Shown here: piece by piece, positions 11,179-19,775 of the stretch
Layout of the letters: each line of letters starts with the position of its first letter
Position numbering within the stretch: position 1 is the first letter of the stretch
From: CADEEN01 sp963738425
GTDB taxonomy: Bacteria; Pseudomonadota; Gammaproteobacteria; Burkholderiales; Burkholderiaceae_C
Direction of reading: 5' to 3'
Length of the DNA: 64,000 bases
Assembly (NCBI GenBank): GCA_963738425.1
Contig: CAVTWT010000014.1
Coordinates: 28,438 to 92,437, forward strand
The notes under the pieces: generated by a model
Told to the model about the DNA's origin: nothing
The model's database searches: none
The model's input: only the letters and a program-made list of their open reading frames with translations
Made by a program: the position numbers and the translations under genes

Positions 11179-12117
11179 ATGAACCCCTTCGCTCGCTGGA
11201 CCGCTCGCCGATCGTCAGCCGCCGCATCGGCGCCGTTGCGCGCCGATGCCTTGCCTGCCGGGACAGTGCTGGGGGGCGTGGTGCTGTCGCGGCCCATCGG
11301 GCGCGGCGCCACGGCCGTGGTCTATGGCGGCCTGGACAGCACCACGCATTCGCCGCGCGCCGTCAAGGTGTGGAGCCCCAGCACAGGCGCCGACAACGAG
11401 ACGGCGCAGCAGCGATTCCTGCAGGAATCGCAACAGGCGGCTCGCCTCGAGCACCCGGGCATCGTGCGCGTCTTCAGCGGCGGCTCGCAAGACGGCCTTT
11501 CCTTCATCGTCATGGAGCTGCTGGCCGGCGACACCCTGGCGCGGTACGCAAGCGCCGAGCACCGCCTGCCCGAGCCCTTGGTGCTCGACATTGCCGCCCA
11601 ACTCGCCGCCGCGCTGGCGCACGCCCACCGCCAGGGCGTTCTGCATCGTGACGTCAAGCCGTCGAACGCGCTGTTCGACCTGGCGTCGCGGCGCGCGGTG
11701 CTGACCGACTTTGGCCTGGCCCGGGCGCCGGACGCACAAGCCTCGCGCAGCGGCGTGCTCATGGGCTCGCCGGTGTACATGGCGCCCGAGCTGCTGGCCG
11801 GGCAGCCGCCCGACGCGCGCAGCGACCTCTACGCACTCGGCGTGCTGACCTACGAACTGCTCGCGGGCCGGCCGCCGTTCGAAGCGGCGTCGATGGGTGC
11901 GCTGCTGCGCGCGGTGGCGCAATCGCCACCGGCGCCGCTGGCCACACTGCGTGCGGACTTGACGCCCCCAGCGGCCGCACAGCTCGACGCGCTGCTGGGC
12001 CCGCTGCTGGCCAAGCAGCCCTCACAGCGCCCCAGCGACGGCGATGCCTGGGCCGCCGCAGCGCGTCGGACATGGCAGTGGCTTATGTCCGCGGAAAACG
12101 CCACGAACCCGCCCTGA
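11179..12117 (+). CDS. Hanks-type serine/threonine protein kinase
   Basis: A 312-residue soluble kinase. Visible elements are the glycine loop GRGATAVVYGG (residues 41-51), catalytic Lys63 (AVKVW), the loop HRDVKPSNALFD (Asp158), DFGLARAP (Asp177) and the APE-type motif MAPELLAG. There is no membrane helix or extracellular sensor, so it probably acts in the cytoplasm. The ATG at 11179 starts just before the kinase core; longer in-frame starts overlap the TerC gene. A PP2C phosphatase and an FHA protein follow, making a phosphorylation, dephosphorylation and phosphothreonine-reading set. Confidence 0.93.
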   Translation: MNPFARWTARRSSAAASAPLRADALPAGTVLGGVVLSRPIGRGATAVVYGGLDSTTHSPRAVKVWSPSTGADNETAQQRFLQESQQAARLEHPGIVRVFSGGSQDGLSFIVMELLAGDTLARYASAEHRLPEPLVLDIAAQLAAALAHAHRQGVLHRDVKPSNALFDLASRRAVLTDFGLARAPDAQASRSGVLMGSPVYMAPELLAGQPPDARSDLYALGVLTYELLAGRPPFEAASMGALLRAVAQSPPAPLATLRADLTPPAAAQLDALLGPLLAKQPSQRPSDGDAWAAAARRTWQWLMSAENATNPP

Positions 12118-12248
12118 ACGGTCTGTGCGCCGAAGCGGTGCGCTGCAGACACGGTGGCGAGCCGAGGCACAATGCTGCACTACCCACTGATCTGCCTTTG
12201 CGCCCTGCGGCGGCGCTGCTGCAACTGACACCTGTGTCGCAGACCCAC

Positions 12249-13037
12249 ATGCCCATCGAGTTCTTCGGCGCCACCGACACGGGCCGGGCTCGCACCAACA
12301 ACGAAGACTCGGTCGCCGTTGATGCTCACAACGCCTTGGCGATCCTGGCCGACGGCATGGGGGGCTACAACGCGGGCGAAGTCGCCAGCGGCATGGCGAC
12401 TTCGTTCATCCAGACCGAACTCGGGCGCTGGTTGAGCGAGGTCGGCGACTCGGCCACCGACCCTGAAGTGCGGCGCGCGATGGACATCTGCGTCGACAAC
12501 GCCAACCGTGCGATCTTCAATGCCGCCAATGCCAACCCGCAGTACTCGGGCATGGGCACGACGCTGGTGGTGCTGGCGTTTCGTGGCACGCGCGTGCTGA
12601 TCGGCCATGTCGGCGACTCGCGAGGCTACCGTCTGCGCGGCGGCCGTCTGATGCAACTGACGCGCGACCATTCGTTGCTGCAGGAGCAGATCGACGCCGG
12701 CCTGATCACGCCCGAGCAGGCGAGCTTTTCGGCCAACAAGAATCTGGTCACGCGCGCCGTCGGTGTGGAAGACACCGTGCTGCTCGAGATTCACCAGCAC
12801 GAAGTGCACCCAGGCGACTTGATCCTCTTGTGCTCCGACGGCCTGTCGGACATGCTCGACGACGAAACGCTGTCGCAGTTGCTGCAGGGCTACGATTCGC
12901 TCGACGAGATGGGCGCGGCGCTGATCGCTGCGGCCAACGATGCCGGCGGCAAGGATAATATTGCGGTCATTCTGGCGCGCGCGCCAGGCAGCCCGGCTGC
13001 GGCCACCAAGTCCTGGTGGGCGCCCTTCCGGCGCTGA
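12249..13037 (+). CDS. PP2C-family protein phosphatase (PppA/Stp-like)
   Basis: A metal-dependent Ser/Thr phosphatase of 262 residues. Metal ligands are recognisable in RTNNED (residues 15-20), the LADGMGGYNAGE motif (Asp35), HVGDSRGYRL, CSDGLSDML and GGKDNI. It starts 131 bases after the kinase gene and is followed by an FHA protein. It probably reverses phosphorylation by the neighbouring kinase. Longer in-frame starts exist upstream, but the family begins near this ATG. Confidence 0.93.
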   Translation: MPIEFFGATDTGRARTNNEDSVAVDAHNALAILADGMGGYNAGEVASGMATSFIQTELGRWLSEVGDSATDPEVRRAMDICVDNANRAIFNAANANPQYSGMGTTLVVLAFRGTRVLIGHVGDSRGYRLRGGRLMQLTRDHSLLQEQIDAGLITPEQASFSANKNLVTRAVGVEDTVLLEIHQHEVHPGDLILLCSDGLSDMLDDETLSQLLQGYDSLDEMGAALIAAANDAGGKDNIAVILARAPGSPAAATKSWWAPFRR

Positions 13038-13074
13038 CAACAACGTCCCTTCAGGGGCAGACAAAGGCTACAAG

Positions 13075-13773
13075 ATGGGCAAGCTCGTGGTGTCGCTCGA
13101 CGGTGTGGTGATCAAGGAAGTGCAGGTCACCAAAGACAAGACCACGCTCGGCCGGCGGCCTTACAACGACATCGTCATCGACAACCTGGCGGTCAGTGGC
13201 GAGCACGCCGTGCTGCAGATGGTCGGCGCCGATGTCTTCATCGAAGACCTGAACAGCACCAACGGCACCTACATCAACGGCAAGGCCGTCAAGAAGCAGC
13301 TGCTGGCGCACAACGACACGGTCGAGATCGGCAAGTACAAGATCAAGTACCTGGTCGAAGACGGTGTCGACTACGAAAAGACGATGATCATGAAGCCGGG
13401 CACGATGGTCGGCCCAGGCGGCGCGACGGTCAATTCGGCGGACCGCCCGACCTTTGCGCACACGATGCCGGCGAGCAGCAACTCGGGCTTCGGCGGCTTG
13501 GCCAATTCGCCGGGCAGCGCAGCCATCAAGGTGCTCAACGGTGCCGCCGCGGGCCGCGAGGTGCCGCTGACCAAGGTCGTCACCACCGTCGGCAAACCGG
13601 GCGTGCAGGTGGCCTCGATCACCAAACGGCCCGGGGGTTATGTGCTGGCGCACGTCGAAGGCGCCACCAAGCCCACCGTCAACGGCTCGCAACTGGCCGG
13701 CGATTCGGCGCAACTGCGCAACGGCGATGTGATCGAACTCGCCGGCACGCAGATGCAGTTCATCCAGATCTGA
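13075..13773 (+). CDS. FHA-domain protein with a second, degenerate FHA-like domain
   Basis: A 232-residue cytoplasmic protein. The N-terminal half is a canonical FHA domain for binding phosphothreonine: GR at 26-27, SGEHA at 41-45, NSTNGTYINGK at 60-70. A linker rich in Pro, Ala, Ser and Thr (about 105-150) contains several Thr that might be phosphorylated. The last 80 residues repeat the FHA strand pattern (TTVGKPGVQVASITKRPGGY, KPTVNGSQL, LRNGDVIELAGTQMQF) but lack the canonical SxxH. It lies 37 bases after the phosphatase gene and is probably the adaptor or target of the kinase-phosphatase pair. Confidence 0.9.
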   Translation: MGKLVVSLDGVVIKEVQVTKDKTTLGRRPYNDIVIDNLAVSGEHAVLQMVGADVFIEDLNSTNGTYINGKAVKKQLLAHNDTVEIGKYKIKYLVEDGVDYEKTMIMKPGTMVGPGGATVNSADRPTFAHTMPASSNSGFGGLANSPGSAAIKVLNGAAAGREVPLTKVVTTVGKPGVQVASITKRPGGYVLAHVEGATKPTVNGSQLAGDSAQLRNGDVIELAGTQMQFIQI

Positions 13774-13861
13774 TTTCTCCGCCTCGGTTGGCGTGCAGTA
13801 GGTCACGCTGACAGTAGGGTTAGCGGCAGCGGGTGCTCCCCGCACAGGAAAATCGGCGAAT

Positions 13862-13928
13862 GAGGCCCCCAAGCTCACTCCGTTCGCTGCCCCCCAGGGG
13901 GGCGCCGTGCCCTTCGGCGGCCGGGCGG
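13862..13928. repeat. GC-rich dispersed intergenic repeat
   Basis: A 67-base stretch with the layout GGCCCCCAAG...CTGCCCCCCAGGGGGGC...GGCGGCCGGGCGG. It contains a strong CCCCCC/GGGGGG hairpin. A related copy with the same order of elements lies inside mnmA at 60291-60362. Such elements are common between genes in Comamonadaceae and relatives. It ends just before the ATG at 13933. Confidence 0.7.
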
Positions 13929-13932
13929 ACGC

Positions 13933-14724
13933 ATGAAGATCCGCGTGCTCGGTTGCTCCGGCTCCATCGCCGCCGGCGACCGCACCACCTCCTTTTTGCT
14001 CGACGACGACGTGCTGATCGACGCCGGCACCGGCGTTGGCGACCTCACGCTCGACGAGATGACGGGCATCGACCACATCCTGGTCACGCACTCGCACCTC
14101 GACCACGTGCTGGGCATCGGCCTGTTGGCCGACAGCGTGGCCCGGCGGCGCCTGTCGCGTCAGCACAGCCGCCGCGGGCCAATCCGCGTGCACGCGCTGG
14201 CGCAGACCGCCGAGGTGCTGCGCGCCCACATCTTCAACGGCTTCATCTGGCCCGACTTCACCCGCCTGCCGAGCCCTGAGCATCCGCTGCTGAAGTTCGA
14301 ACCGTTTTCGATCGGCCAGACCCTGCCGTTCGGCGGCCGGCGCATCGAAGTCCTGCCGGCCGAGCACACGGTGCCGGCGGTGGGCTTTGCCATCAGCCCG
14401 GAAGGCAAGGACAGCGCGGCCTGGGTCTTCACCGGCGACACCGGCCCCAACCCGGCGCTGTGGCGGCGCCTGACCGGCATGCGCATCGCCCACCTGGTGA
14501 TCGAAACCGCGTTCAGCGACGACGAACAGCAACTCGCCCGCATCAGCTCGCACCTCTGCCCGACCACGCTGTCCCGCGAGCTGGCCCAGCTCGACGGCGA
14601 GGTCCAGGTGCACATCACGCACATCAAGCCGGGCGAGGTCGAAGCGGTGATGAGCCAGATCGAAAGCCAGACGATGCGCCACAGCGCCAGCGCGCTGCAC
14701 AGCGGGCAAGTCTTCACGCTTTAG
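13933..14724 (+). CDS. Metallo-beta-lactamase-fold hydrolase, cyclic-nucleotide phosphodiesterase (class II)-like
   Basis: A 263-residue cytoplasmic enzyme. The metal site is THSHLDHVLG (His53, His55, Asp57, His58), with further ligands in PAEHTVPAVG, FTGDTGPN and the C-terminal HITHIKPGE. Overall order and length resemble PDEase_II-type 3',5'-cyclic-nucleotide phosphodiesterases. The sequence alone does not fix the substrate, and other hydrolases of this fold are possible. It may belong functionally to the kinase/phosphatase/FHA set upstream, although a GC-rich repeat separates them. Confidence 0.8.
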   Translation: MKIRVLGCSGSIAAGDRTTSFLLDDDVLIDAGTGVGDLTLDEMTGIDHILVTHSHLDHVLGIGLLADSVARRRLSRQHSRRGPIRVHALAQTAEVLRAHIFNGFIWPDFTRLPSPEHPLLKFEPFSIGQTLPFGGRRIEVLPAEHTVPAVGFAISPEGKDSAAWVFTGDTGPNPALWRRLTGMRIAHLVIETAFSDDEQQLARISSHLCPTTLSRELAQLDGEVQVHITHIKPGEVEAVMSQIESQTMRHSASALHSGQVFTL

Positions 14725-14784
14725 CAGCCATCGGGCCAGACGCCCGAGTCTGCAAGGCATACCCCCTGTCCTATCATCGCCGCC

Positions 14785-15282
14785 GTGCAAGACAGCGCCT
14801 ACCTCGACGTCACGAACCACGGCGTATTGCGCGTGCCCGGGCCGCTGTGGCTGGGCCTCGCGGTGCTGGCGCGCTACTGGCTTCTGGTGCTGGTGGTGAC
14901 GGTCAGCGCCAGGAGGTCCAAGGAGTCGGTGCTGCTGCTGGGCCACGATGGCATTCCCTGGGCCTGGCTGGCGATGCAACTGCCGATCGTGCTGCTGATG
15001 ATCGCCGGTGCACAGCGCGTGCCCACCGGCGGCCGCTGGGCGCGTGTGCTGTGGCGCAACGGCCGCATCATCGTCACGCTGACCGCCCTTTTGAACCTGG
15101 CCTGGACCGCGCGGCTGCTGTGGCTGTCGGACGACTGGGCGCTGTGGCCCGAGTTGCTGCTGGCCAGCTTCGTGCTGATCGATCTGGCGATCGCCCTGGC
15201 GGTGTGGCGCGACAAGTTCTTTGCCCAGCTCTTCGGCGAGTTCCCCGCGCCCGAACCGGACAAGAAAGCGAGCAAGGCGTGA
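14785..15282 (+). CDS. DUF2919-like (YfeZ-type) inner-membrane protein
   Basis: A 165-residue protein with four predicted membrane helices and a charged cytoplasmic tail (PAPEPDKKASKA). The start is GTG at 14785. The opening pattern YLDVTNHGVLRVPGPLWLGL-(12)-LLVLV resembles DUF2919 proteins such as YfeZ, whose function is unknown. Its stop overlaps the GTG start of the next gene by 3 bases, so the two are probably translationally coupled. Confidence 0.75.
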   Translation: MQDSAYLDVTNHGVLRVPGPLWLGLAVLARYWLLVLVVTVSARRSKESVLLLGHDGIPWAWLAMQLPIVLLMIAGAQRVPTGGRWARVLWRNGRIIVTLTALLNLAWTARLLWLSDDWALWPELLLASFVLIDLAIALAVWRDKFFAQLFGEFPAPEPDKKASKA

Positions 15283-15926
15283 TCCGCATCTTCATCGGCT
15301 TCGACGAACGCGAAACCGTGGCTTGGCACGTGCTCACGCACAGCATCCTGGCGCGCGCATCGGTGCCCGTGGCCTTCACGCCGCTGGCGTTGAACAACCT
15401 CAAAGGTGTGTTCACGCGCCCACGTGAAGCCCTGCAATCCACCGACTTCAGCTTCTCGCGCTTTCTCACGCCGTACCTGAGCGGCTACGAAGGCTGGTCG
15501 ATGTTCATGGACTGCGACATGCTCGTGCGCCGCGACATCGCCGAGCTCTGGGCGCTGCGCGACGAACGCTACGCGGTGATGTGCGTCAAGCACGACCACC
15601 AGCCCAAGGAAGCGGTGAAGTTCCTTGACCAGCCGCAGACGCCGTACAACAAGAAGAACTGGAGCAGCGTGATGCTGTTCAACAACGCCAAGTGCAGGGC
15701 GCTGACGCCGGAGTTCGTGAACACGGCCAGCGGGTTGCAGCTGCACCAGTTCAAGTGGCTGGGCGACGATGAGCTGATCGGCGCGCTGCCGGCGGCCTGG
15801 AATCATCTGGTGGGCTACAGCGCGCCGATGGCGGACGCGGCGAACGTGCACTACACGCTGGGCGGGCCGTACTTCGACGAGTATCGCGACTGCGAACACG
15901 CGCAGGCGTGGCAGCGCGAAAGGTAG
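15279..15926 (+). CDS. Glycosyltransferase-like protein (GT-A fold, GT8-related)
   Basis: A 215-residue protein beginning with GTG at 15279, overlapping the previous stop. IRIFIGFDERETVAWHVLTH at the start and the metal-binding DxD motif in SMFMDCDMLVRRDIAELW are typical of small GT-A transferases. NNAKCRALTPEFVNT and WNHLVGYS follow the GT8-like pattern for the nucleotide-sugar site. The sugar donor is unknown. It stands at the edge of a larger glycan region. Confidence 0.8.
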   Translation: MIRIFIGFDERETVAWHVLTHSILARASVPVAFTPLALNNLKGVFTRPREALQSTDFSFSRFLTPYLSGYEGWSMFMDCDMLVRRDIAELWALRDERYAVMCVKHDHQPKEAVKFLDQPQTPYNKKNWSSVMLFNNAKCRALTPEFVNTASGLQLHQFKWLGDDELIGALPAAWNHLVGYSAPMADAANVHYTLGGPYFDEYRDCEHAQAWQRER

Positions 15927-15995
15927 AGCCTGTTGCGCGTTGACCAGCGCGAGCCAGCGCGCTCACAATAGAGCGCCGCAGATGAAACTGCCATC

Positions 15996-16760
15996 GTGAA
16001 CGAGCCTTCCAAAGGTCTGCTGGCCGGATTTGAGGACCTGACCTACGAAGACTTCCGGCGCCGAGCTGTGGACTCCAGCCTCAGCGCTCATGAGCGGATT
16101 GGATTCCCCGATGGCTATCGCCAAGCGTTTGAGCAGCGCATCCACGACGACATCCGGAGCAAGCTGCCTGCGCTTACCCAGCAATCCCGTCACATCCTTG
16201 ACATCGGTCCAGGTTGCGCCGGACTGCCGCGGATGATGATTGATGAATGCCAGGCACGAGGTCATGAACTGGTGCTCGTCAACTCGTCGGAAATGTTGCG
16301 GCAGCTACCGAACGGACCCGGAGTGGTCAAGGTCGAAGGCTTCTATCCGGACTGCCGCCCCGCACTCGACGCATGGGCGGGCCGATTTGACGCGATCCTC
16401 TGCTACAGCGTCGCTCACTACCTCTTCATCGAGGCCAACTGGTGGGCGTTCATCGACCGCTCGCTTGAGCTGCTGGCGCCAGGCGGCCGCATGCTGATCG
16501 GTGACGTCCCGAACGTCTCCAAGCGCAAACGGTTCTTCGCCTCGCCGAACGGTGTGCGTTTTCATCAGGAGTTCATGCATACCGAGGACGTCCCTTCCGT
16601 CAACTTTCGTGCTGTCGAGCACGGGAAGATCGACGACGCCGTCCTGCTGGGCCTGATCATGCGGGTTCGCGCGCAAGGGTTCGACGCCTATTGGTTGCCC
16701 CAGGCGCCCGATCTGCCGATGGCCAACCGGCGCGAGGACATTTTGCTGTGCCGGCCTTGA
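15996..16760 (+). CDS. SAM-dependent methyltransferase
   Basis: A 254-residue class I methyltransferase starting with GTG at 15996. The SAM-binding motif I is HILDIGPGCAGLPRMMI, and motif post-I and motif II regions are HELVLVNSSE and DAILCYSVAHYL, followed by LLAPGGRMLIGDVPN. The target is unknown. It heads a run of overlapping genes up to 24.8 kb that appear to make or decorate a surface glycan. Its base composition is visibly less GC-rich than the housekeeping genes to the left. Confidence 0.85.
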   Translation: MNEPSKGLLAGFEDLTYEDFRRRAVDSSLSAHERIGFPDGYRQAFEQRIHDDIRSKLPALTQQSRHILDIGPGCAGLPRMMIDECQARGHELVLVNSSEMLRQLPNGPGVVKVEGFYPDCRPALDAWAGRFDAILCYSVAHYLFIEANWWAFIDRSLELLAPGGRMLIGDVPNVSKRKRFFASPNGVRFHQEFMHTEDVPSVNFRAVEHGKIDDAVLLGLIMRVRAQGFDAYWLPQAPDLPMANRREDILLCRP

Positions 16761-16770
16761 CAGCGCATTG

Positions 16771-17442
16771 ATGAGCCGCCCCCTCGTCATCGTCGGCGAC
16801 TCTGCCTTTGCACAGATCGCGCGCGAGTACTTTGATGTCGACACTGAGTACGAGGTGGTGGCCTTCGCCGTCGAGCAGGCCTTCCTGAAGCAACCCTCCC
16901 TTGATGGCCTCCCGGTGGTGCCGTTCGAAGCGCTTGCGCAGCACTTCGATGCCGCGTCGCACCATGTGCACGTGGCGGTGACCTACACCCAGCTCAACCG
17001 GCTGCGTGGCAGGCTTGCCGCCGCGGCCAAGGCGCAAGGCTACGCGCTGGCCTCCTACGTCAGCCCCCGCGCCTTCGTCTGGCGCAACGTTGTGCTGGGC
17101 GAACATTGCTTCGTGTTCGAGGACAACACACTGCAACCCTTCGTGCGCGTGGGCAACAACGTGGTGCTGTGGAGCGGCAACCACATCGGGCACCATTCGG
17201 TCATCCACGACAACTGCTTCGTCTCGTCGCACGCCGTGGTGTCGGGTTACTGCACCATCGGTGAGAACAGCTTCCTGGGCGTCAACTCGACGATCGCCAA
17301 CAACGTCGTCGTGGGTCGCGACAACTGGCTGGGGCCCAACACCGTCGTCATGAAGGACACGCCCGACGGCGCCCTGTTCAAGGCCGAGCAAGCCCCGCCG
17401 GCTCGCGTGTCGGCGCCCCGCTTCTTCCGCGTCGGTCCATGA
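16771..17442 (+). CDS. PglD/NeuD-type sugar O- or N-acyltransferase (left-handed beta helix)
   Basis: A 223-residue protein. The N-terminal 80 residues form a Rossmann-like domain (PLVIVGDSAFAQIAREYF), and the rest is hexapeptide repeats (VVLGEHCFVFEDN, VLWSGNHIGHHSVIHDN, CTIGENSFLGVNSTIANN). His residues in IGHHSVIHD match the catalytic region of PglD-like acetyltransferases acting on amino-sugar nucleotides. The stop overlaps the next ATG by 4 bases. Together with the FdtA-like isomerase downstream it suggests synthesis of an acylamino-deoxysugar. Confidence 0.85.
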   Translation: MSRPLVIVGDSAFAQIAREYFDVDTEYEVVAFAVEQAFLKQPSLDGLPVVPFEALAQHFDAASHHVHVAVTYTQLNRLRGRLAAAAKAQGYALASYVSPRAFVWRNVVLGEHCFVFEDNTLQPFVRVGNNVVLWSGNHIGHHSVIHDNCFVSSHAVVSGYCTIGENSFLGVNSTIANNVVVGRDNWLGPNTVVMKDTPDGALFKAEQAPPARVSAPRFFRVGP

Positions 17443-18368
17443 TGCGGTGGGTCAAGCACGGCATGGTCTGGCGCCCAGACGGTGGTAGCGCGTGGGCCCG
17501 TACGCACGCGACCTGCCCGACGCCCGTGCGCCTGCGCGACGGCACGCTACGCGTGTTCCTACAGTGTCGCGACGCGCAGGGCGTCGGCCGCGTCGGCTGG
17601 GTAAGCCTGGACCCGGACGACCCGCGCCGAGTGGTGGCCGTCGGCCGGGAGCCAGCGCTCGACATCGGCCGCGCCGGCGCCTTCGACGACAACGGCGTGT
17701 TCCCCACCTGCGTGCTACCACGGCCGGACGGCCGGCTGTTCCTGTACTACGTCGGCTTCGAGTTGTGCCATCACATCCGCTACCGCCTGCTCACCGGCTT
17801 GGCCGTCAGCACGGACGACGGCGCCTCGTTCCAGCGCGTGAGCGAGGTGCCGGTGCTGGAGCGCTCGACAAACGAGTTGCACATACGGGGCGGCGCGTGG
17901 GTCGTCGAGGAGGCGGGGCGCTTTCGCATGTGGTACGTGGCCGGCGGGCGGTGGGAGGACATCGGCGGCAAGCCCATGCCCATCTACGACCTGCGCCACA
18001 TCGAGTCGTCCGACGGCGTCCACTGGCCCGCCAGCGGTCGCGTGGTGCTGCCCCTGACGGACCCGGACGAACATGGCTTTGGCCGCCCGTTCGTGGAGTG
18101 CGGCGCCACCGGCGGCTGGCAAATGCACTACTCGGTGCGCCACCGTCACGCACCGCACTACCGGCTGGGGTTCGCCGTGTCGTCGGACGGCCTGCAGTGG
18201 GATCGACGCGACGCCGAACTGAACCTGAGTGCCGGTCCCGACGTCTGGGATCGGGACACCATCGAGTACGGCGCCCCTATCCAGGCCGCCGGTCAGACCT
18301 GGCTGCTGTACAACGGCAACGACTTCGGCGGCACCGGCTTCGGCGTCGCGCAGCGCGTGCAGGTGTGA
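17439..18368 (+). CDS. Five-bladed beta-propeller, glycosidase-like protein
   Basis: A 309-residue protein with no signal peptide. Repeated blocks of the form DGTLRVFLQCRD, PDGRLFLYYVGF, AGRFRMWYVAGG, GWQMHYSVRHRH and GQTWLLYNGNDFGGTGFG resemble the blades of GH43/GH32/GH130-like propellers. Repeated SxDG motifs (STDDGASF, SSDGVHW, SSDGLQW) support this. Being cytoplasmic and within a biosynthetic cassette, it may act on a sugar intermediate rather than degrade polymers. It overlaps both neighbours by 3-4 bases. The function is not established. Confidence 0.65.
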   Translation: MMRWVKHGMVWRPDGGSAWARTHATCPTPVRLRDGTLRVFLQCRDAQGVGRVGWVSLDPDDPRRVVAVGREPALDIGRAGAFDDNGVFPTCVLPRPDGRLFLYYVGFELCHHIRYRLLTGLAVSTDDGASFQRVSEVPVLERSTNELHIRGGAWVVEEAGRFRMWYVAGGRWEDIGGKPMPIYDLRHIESSDGVHWPASGRVVLPLTDPDEHGFGRPFVECGATGGWQMHYSVRHRHAPHYRLGFAVSSDGLQWDRRDAELNLSAGPDVWDRDTIEYGAPIQAAGQTWLLYNGNDFGGTGFGVAQRVQV

Positions 18369-19345
18369 TGCGGGCGCGCTGGTTCGAAACGAACGACGCT
18401 CCCGCCTGGGACGAACTGTGCGGGCGCGCCTGCACGGGCACCTTCCTGCACTCGCGGGCCTACATGGCGCACCACGGCGAACGCTTCACCGACCGGTCCG
18501 TCGTCTTCGAATCCACCGCAGGCCGGCTGCTCGGAGCGCTACCCGCGGCGCTGGACCCGGCCGATGCCAGCATGGTGGTTTCTCACCCCGGACTGACCTA
18601 CGGCGGTGTCCTCCATGCCGGCGAACTGCAAGGCCCGGCCGTCCTGGAGGCGCTGCAGGGCGCGGCCCGGCTGTGGACCGACGACGGGCGCCGGGCCCTG
18701 GTGTACAAGGCCGTACCGCACATCTACCACCGCGCCCCCGCCCAGGACGACCTCTATGCCCTGTTCCGCCTCGGGGCCACGCGCACGCGTTGTGACCTGT
18801 CCGCCAGCGTCAACCTCCAGCACCGACTGCCCATGTCGTCGCGCCGCAGTCGGAGCTTGCGGCGGGCCCGTCAGGCGGGCCTGCGGCTCGCCCAGGGGGC
18901 CGAGCACCTGCTGGCACTGTGGGGCGTGCTGGGCGACAACCTGGCCCGCAAGCATGGCGCCGTGCCGACACACTCCGCGCAAGAGATGGCCGCGCTGTTG
19001 CAGCGCTTTCCGCAGGCCATCACCTTGCACACGGCCTGGGCAAACGACACCATCGTGGCAGGCGTCGTGCTGTTTCACACGCCGGGCGTCGCGCACGCCC
19101 AGTACATTGCTGCCAGTCCGCACGGCCACGAAATGTCGGCGCTGGACCTGTTGTTCGAGCAGTGCATCGAGCAAGCGCTTGCCCGCGGGGCGCGATGGTT
19201 CGATTTCGGCATCAGCAACGTGGAGCAGGGCCGCGTCCTGAACGAAGGGCTGTACCGATTCAAGACGGAGTTCGGCGCCGGCGGCGTCGTGCACGAGTTC
19301 TACCGATGGACGTTTGGCGAGACCGCAGATGAAGCGCAGCATTGA
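18368..19345 (+). CDS. FemAB/GNAT-type acyltransferase
   Basis: A 325-residue protein starting at ATG 18368, within the stop of the previous gene. It has the two-domain layout of FemAB-like GNAT proteins (Acetyltransf_6): a first half with LLGALPAAL...VVSHPGLTYGGVL, and a second half with DTIVAGVVLFHTPGVAHAQYIA and GARWFDFGISNVEQGRVLNEGLYRFKTEFG. The last motif is common to transferases that attach amino acids or acyl groups to cell-surface sugars. It overlaps the next gene by 17 bases. Confidence 0.8.
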   Translation: MRARWFETNDAPAWDELCGRACTGTFLHSRAYMAHHGERFTDRSVVFESTAGRLLGALPAALDPADASMVVSHPGLTYGGVLHAGELQGPAVLEALQGAARLWTDDGRRALVYKAVPHIYHRAPAQDDLYALFRLGATRTRCDLSASVNLQHRLPMSSRRSRSLRRARQAGLRLAQGAEHLLALWGVLGDNLARKHGAVPTHSAQEMAALLQRFPQAITLHTAWANDTIVAGVVLFHTPGVAHAQYIAASPHGHEMSALDLLFEQCIEQALARGARWFDFGISNVEQGRVLNEGLYRFKTEFGAGGVVHEFYRWTFGETADEAQH

Positions 19346-19775
19346 CGATTGCCGACTCATCGAGTTGCCCAAGATCTCCGACCCCCGGGGCAATCTCACC
19401 TTCATCGAGGGTGGCCGTCACATGCCGTTCGAGATCCGCCGCGTGTACTACCTGTACGACGTGCCGGGCGGCGCCACCCGGGCTGGCCACGCGCACAAGG
19501 AGCTGCACCAGCTGATGATTGCCATGTCGGGTAGCTTCGACGCCACGCTCGATGACGGGCGCGGCGGCAAGCGCCGCTTCCATCTCAACCGGTCATATAT
19601 CGGTCTGTACATCCCCTCGATGATCTGGCGTGATTTGGACAACTTCTCGTCGGGCTCGGTCTGCATGGTCCTCGCGTCCGAGGTCTTCGACGAAGTCAAC
19701 TATCACCGGGACCATCGCCAGTTTGTCCAGGCCGCACAAAACGAAACCCCCGCGCAGGAGCGCACGCCGACATGA
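19329..19775 (+). CDS. FdtA/WxcM-like sugar 3,4-ketoisomerase (cupin)
   Basis: A 148-residue cupin. SDPRGNLTFIEGGRHMPFEI, RRVYYLYDVPGGATRAGHAH, and SYIGLYIPSMIWRDLDNFS match the FdtA/QdtA family, which converts dTDP-4-keto-6-deoxyglucose to its 3-keto isomer ahead of transamination and acylation. The conserved His of GHAHKELHQ is present. I chose ATG 19329 because it matches the family start; a longer in-frame start at 19314 adds only five residues. Its stop overlaps the next ATG by 4 bases. Confidence 0.88.
   Translation: MKRSIDDCRLIELPKISDPRGNLTFIEGGRHMPFEIRRVYYLYDVPGGATRAGHAHKELHQLMIAMSGSFDATLDDGRGGKRRFHLNRSYIGLYIPSMIWRDLDNFSSGSVCMVLASEVFDEVNYHRDHRQFVQAAQNETPAQERTPT

Noticed and set aside
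11179..13773. Type VI secretion regulatory module (PpkA-PppA-Fha)
   Set aside because: No secretion structural genes are present; the kinase lacks the extra domain and membrane helix of PpkA.
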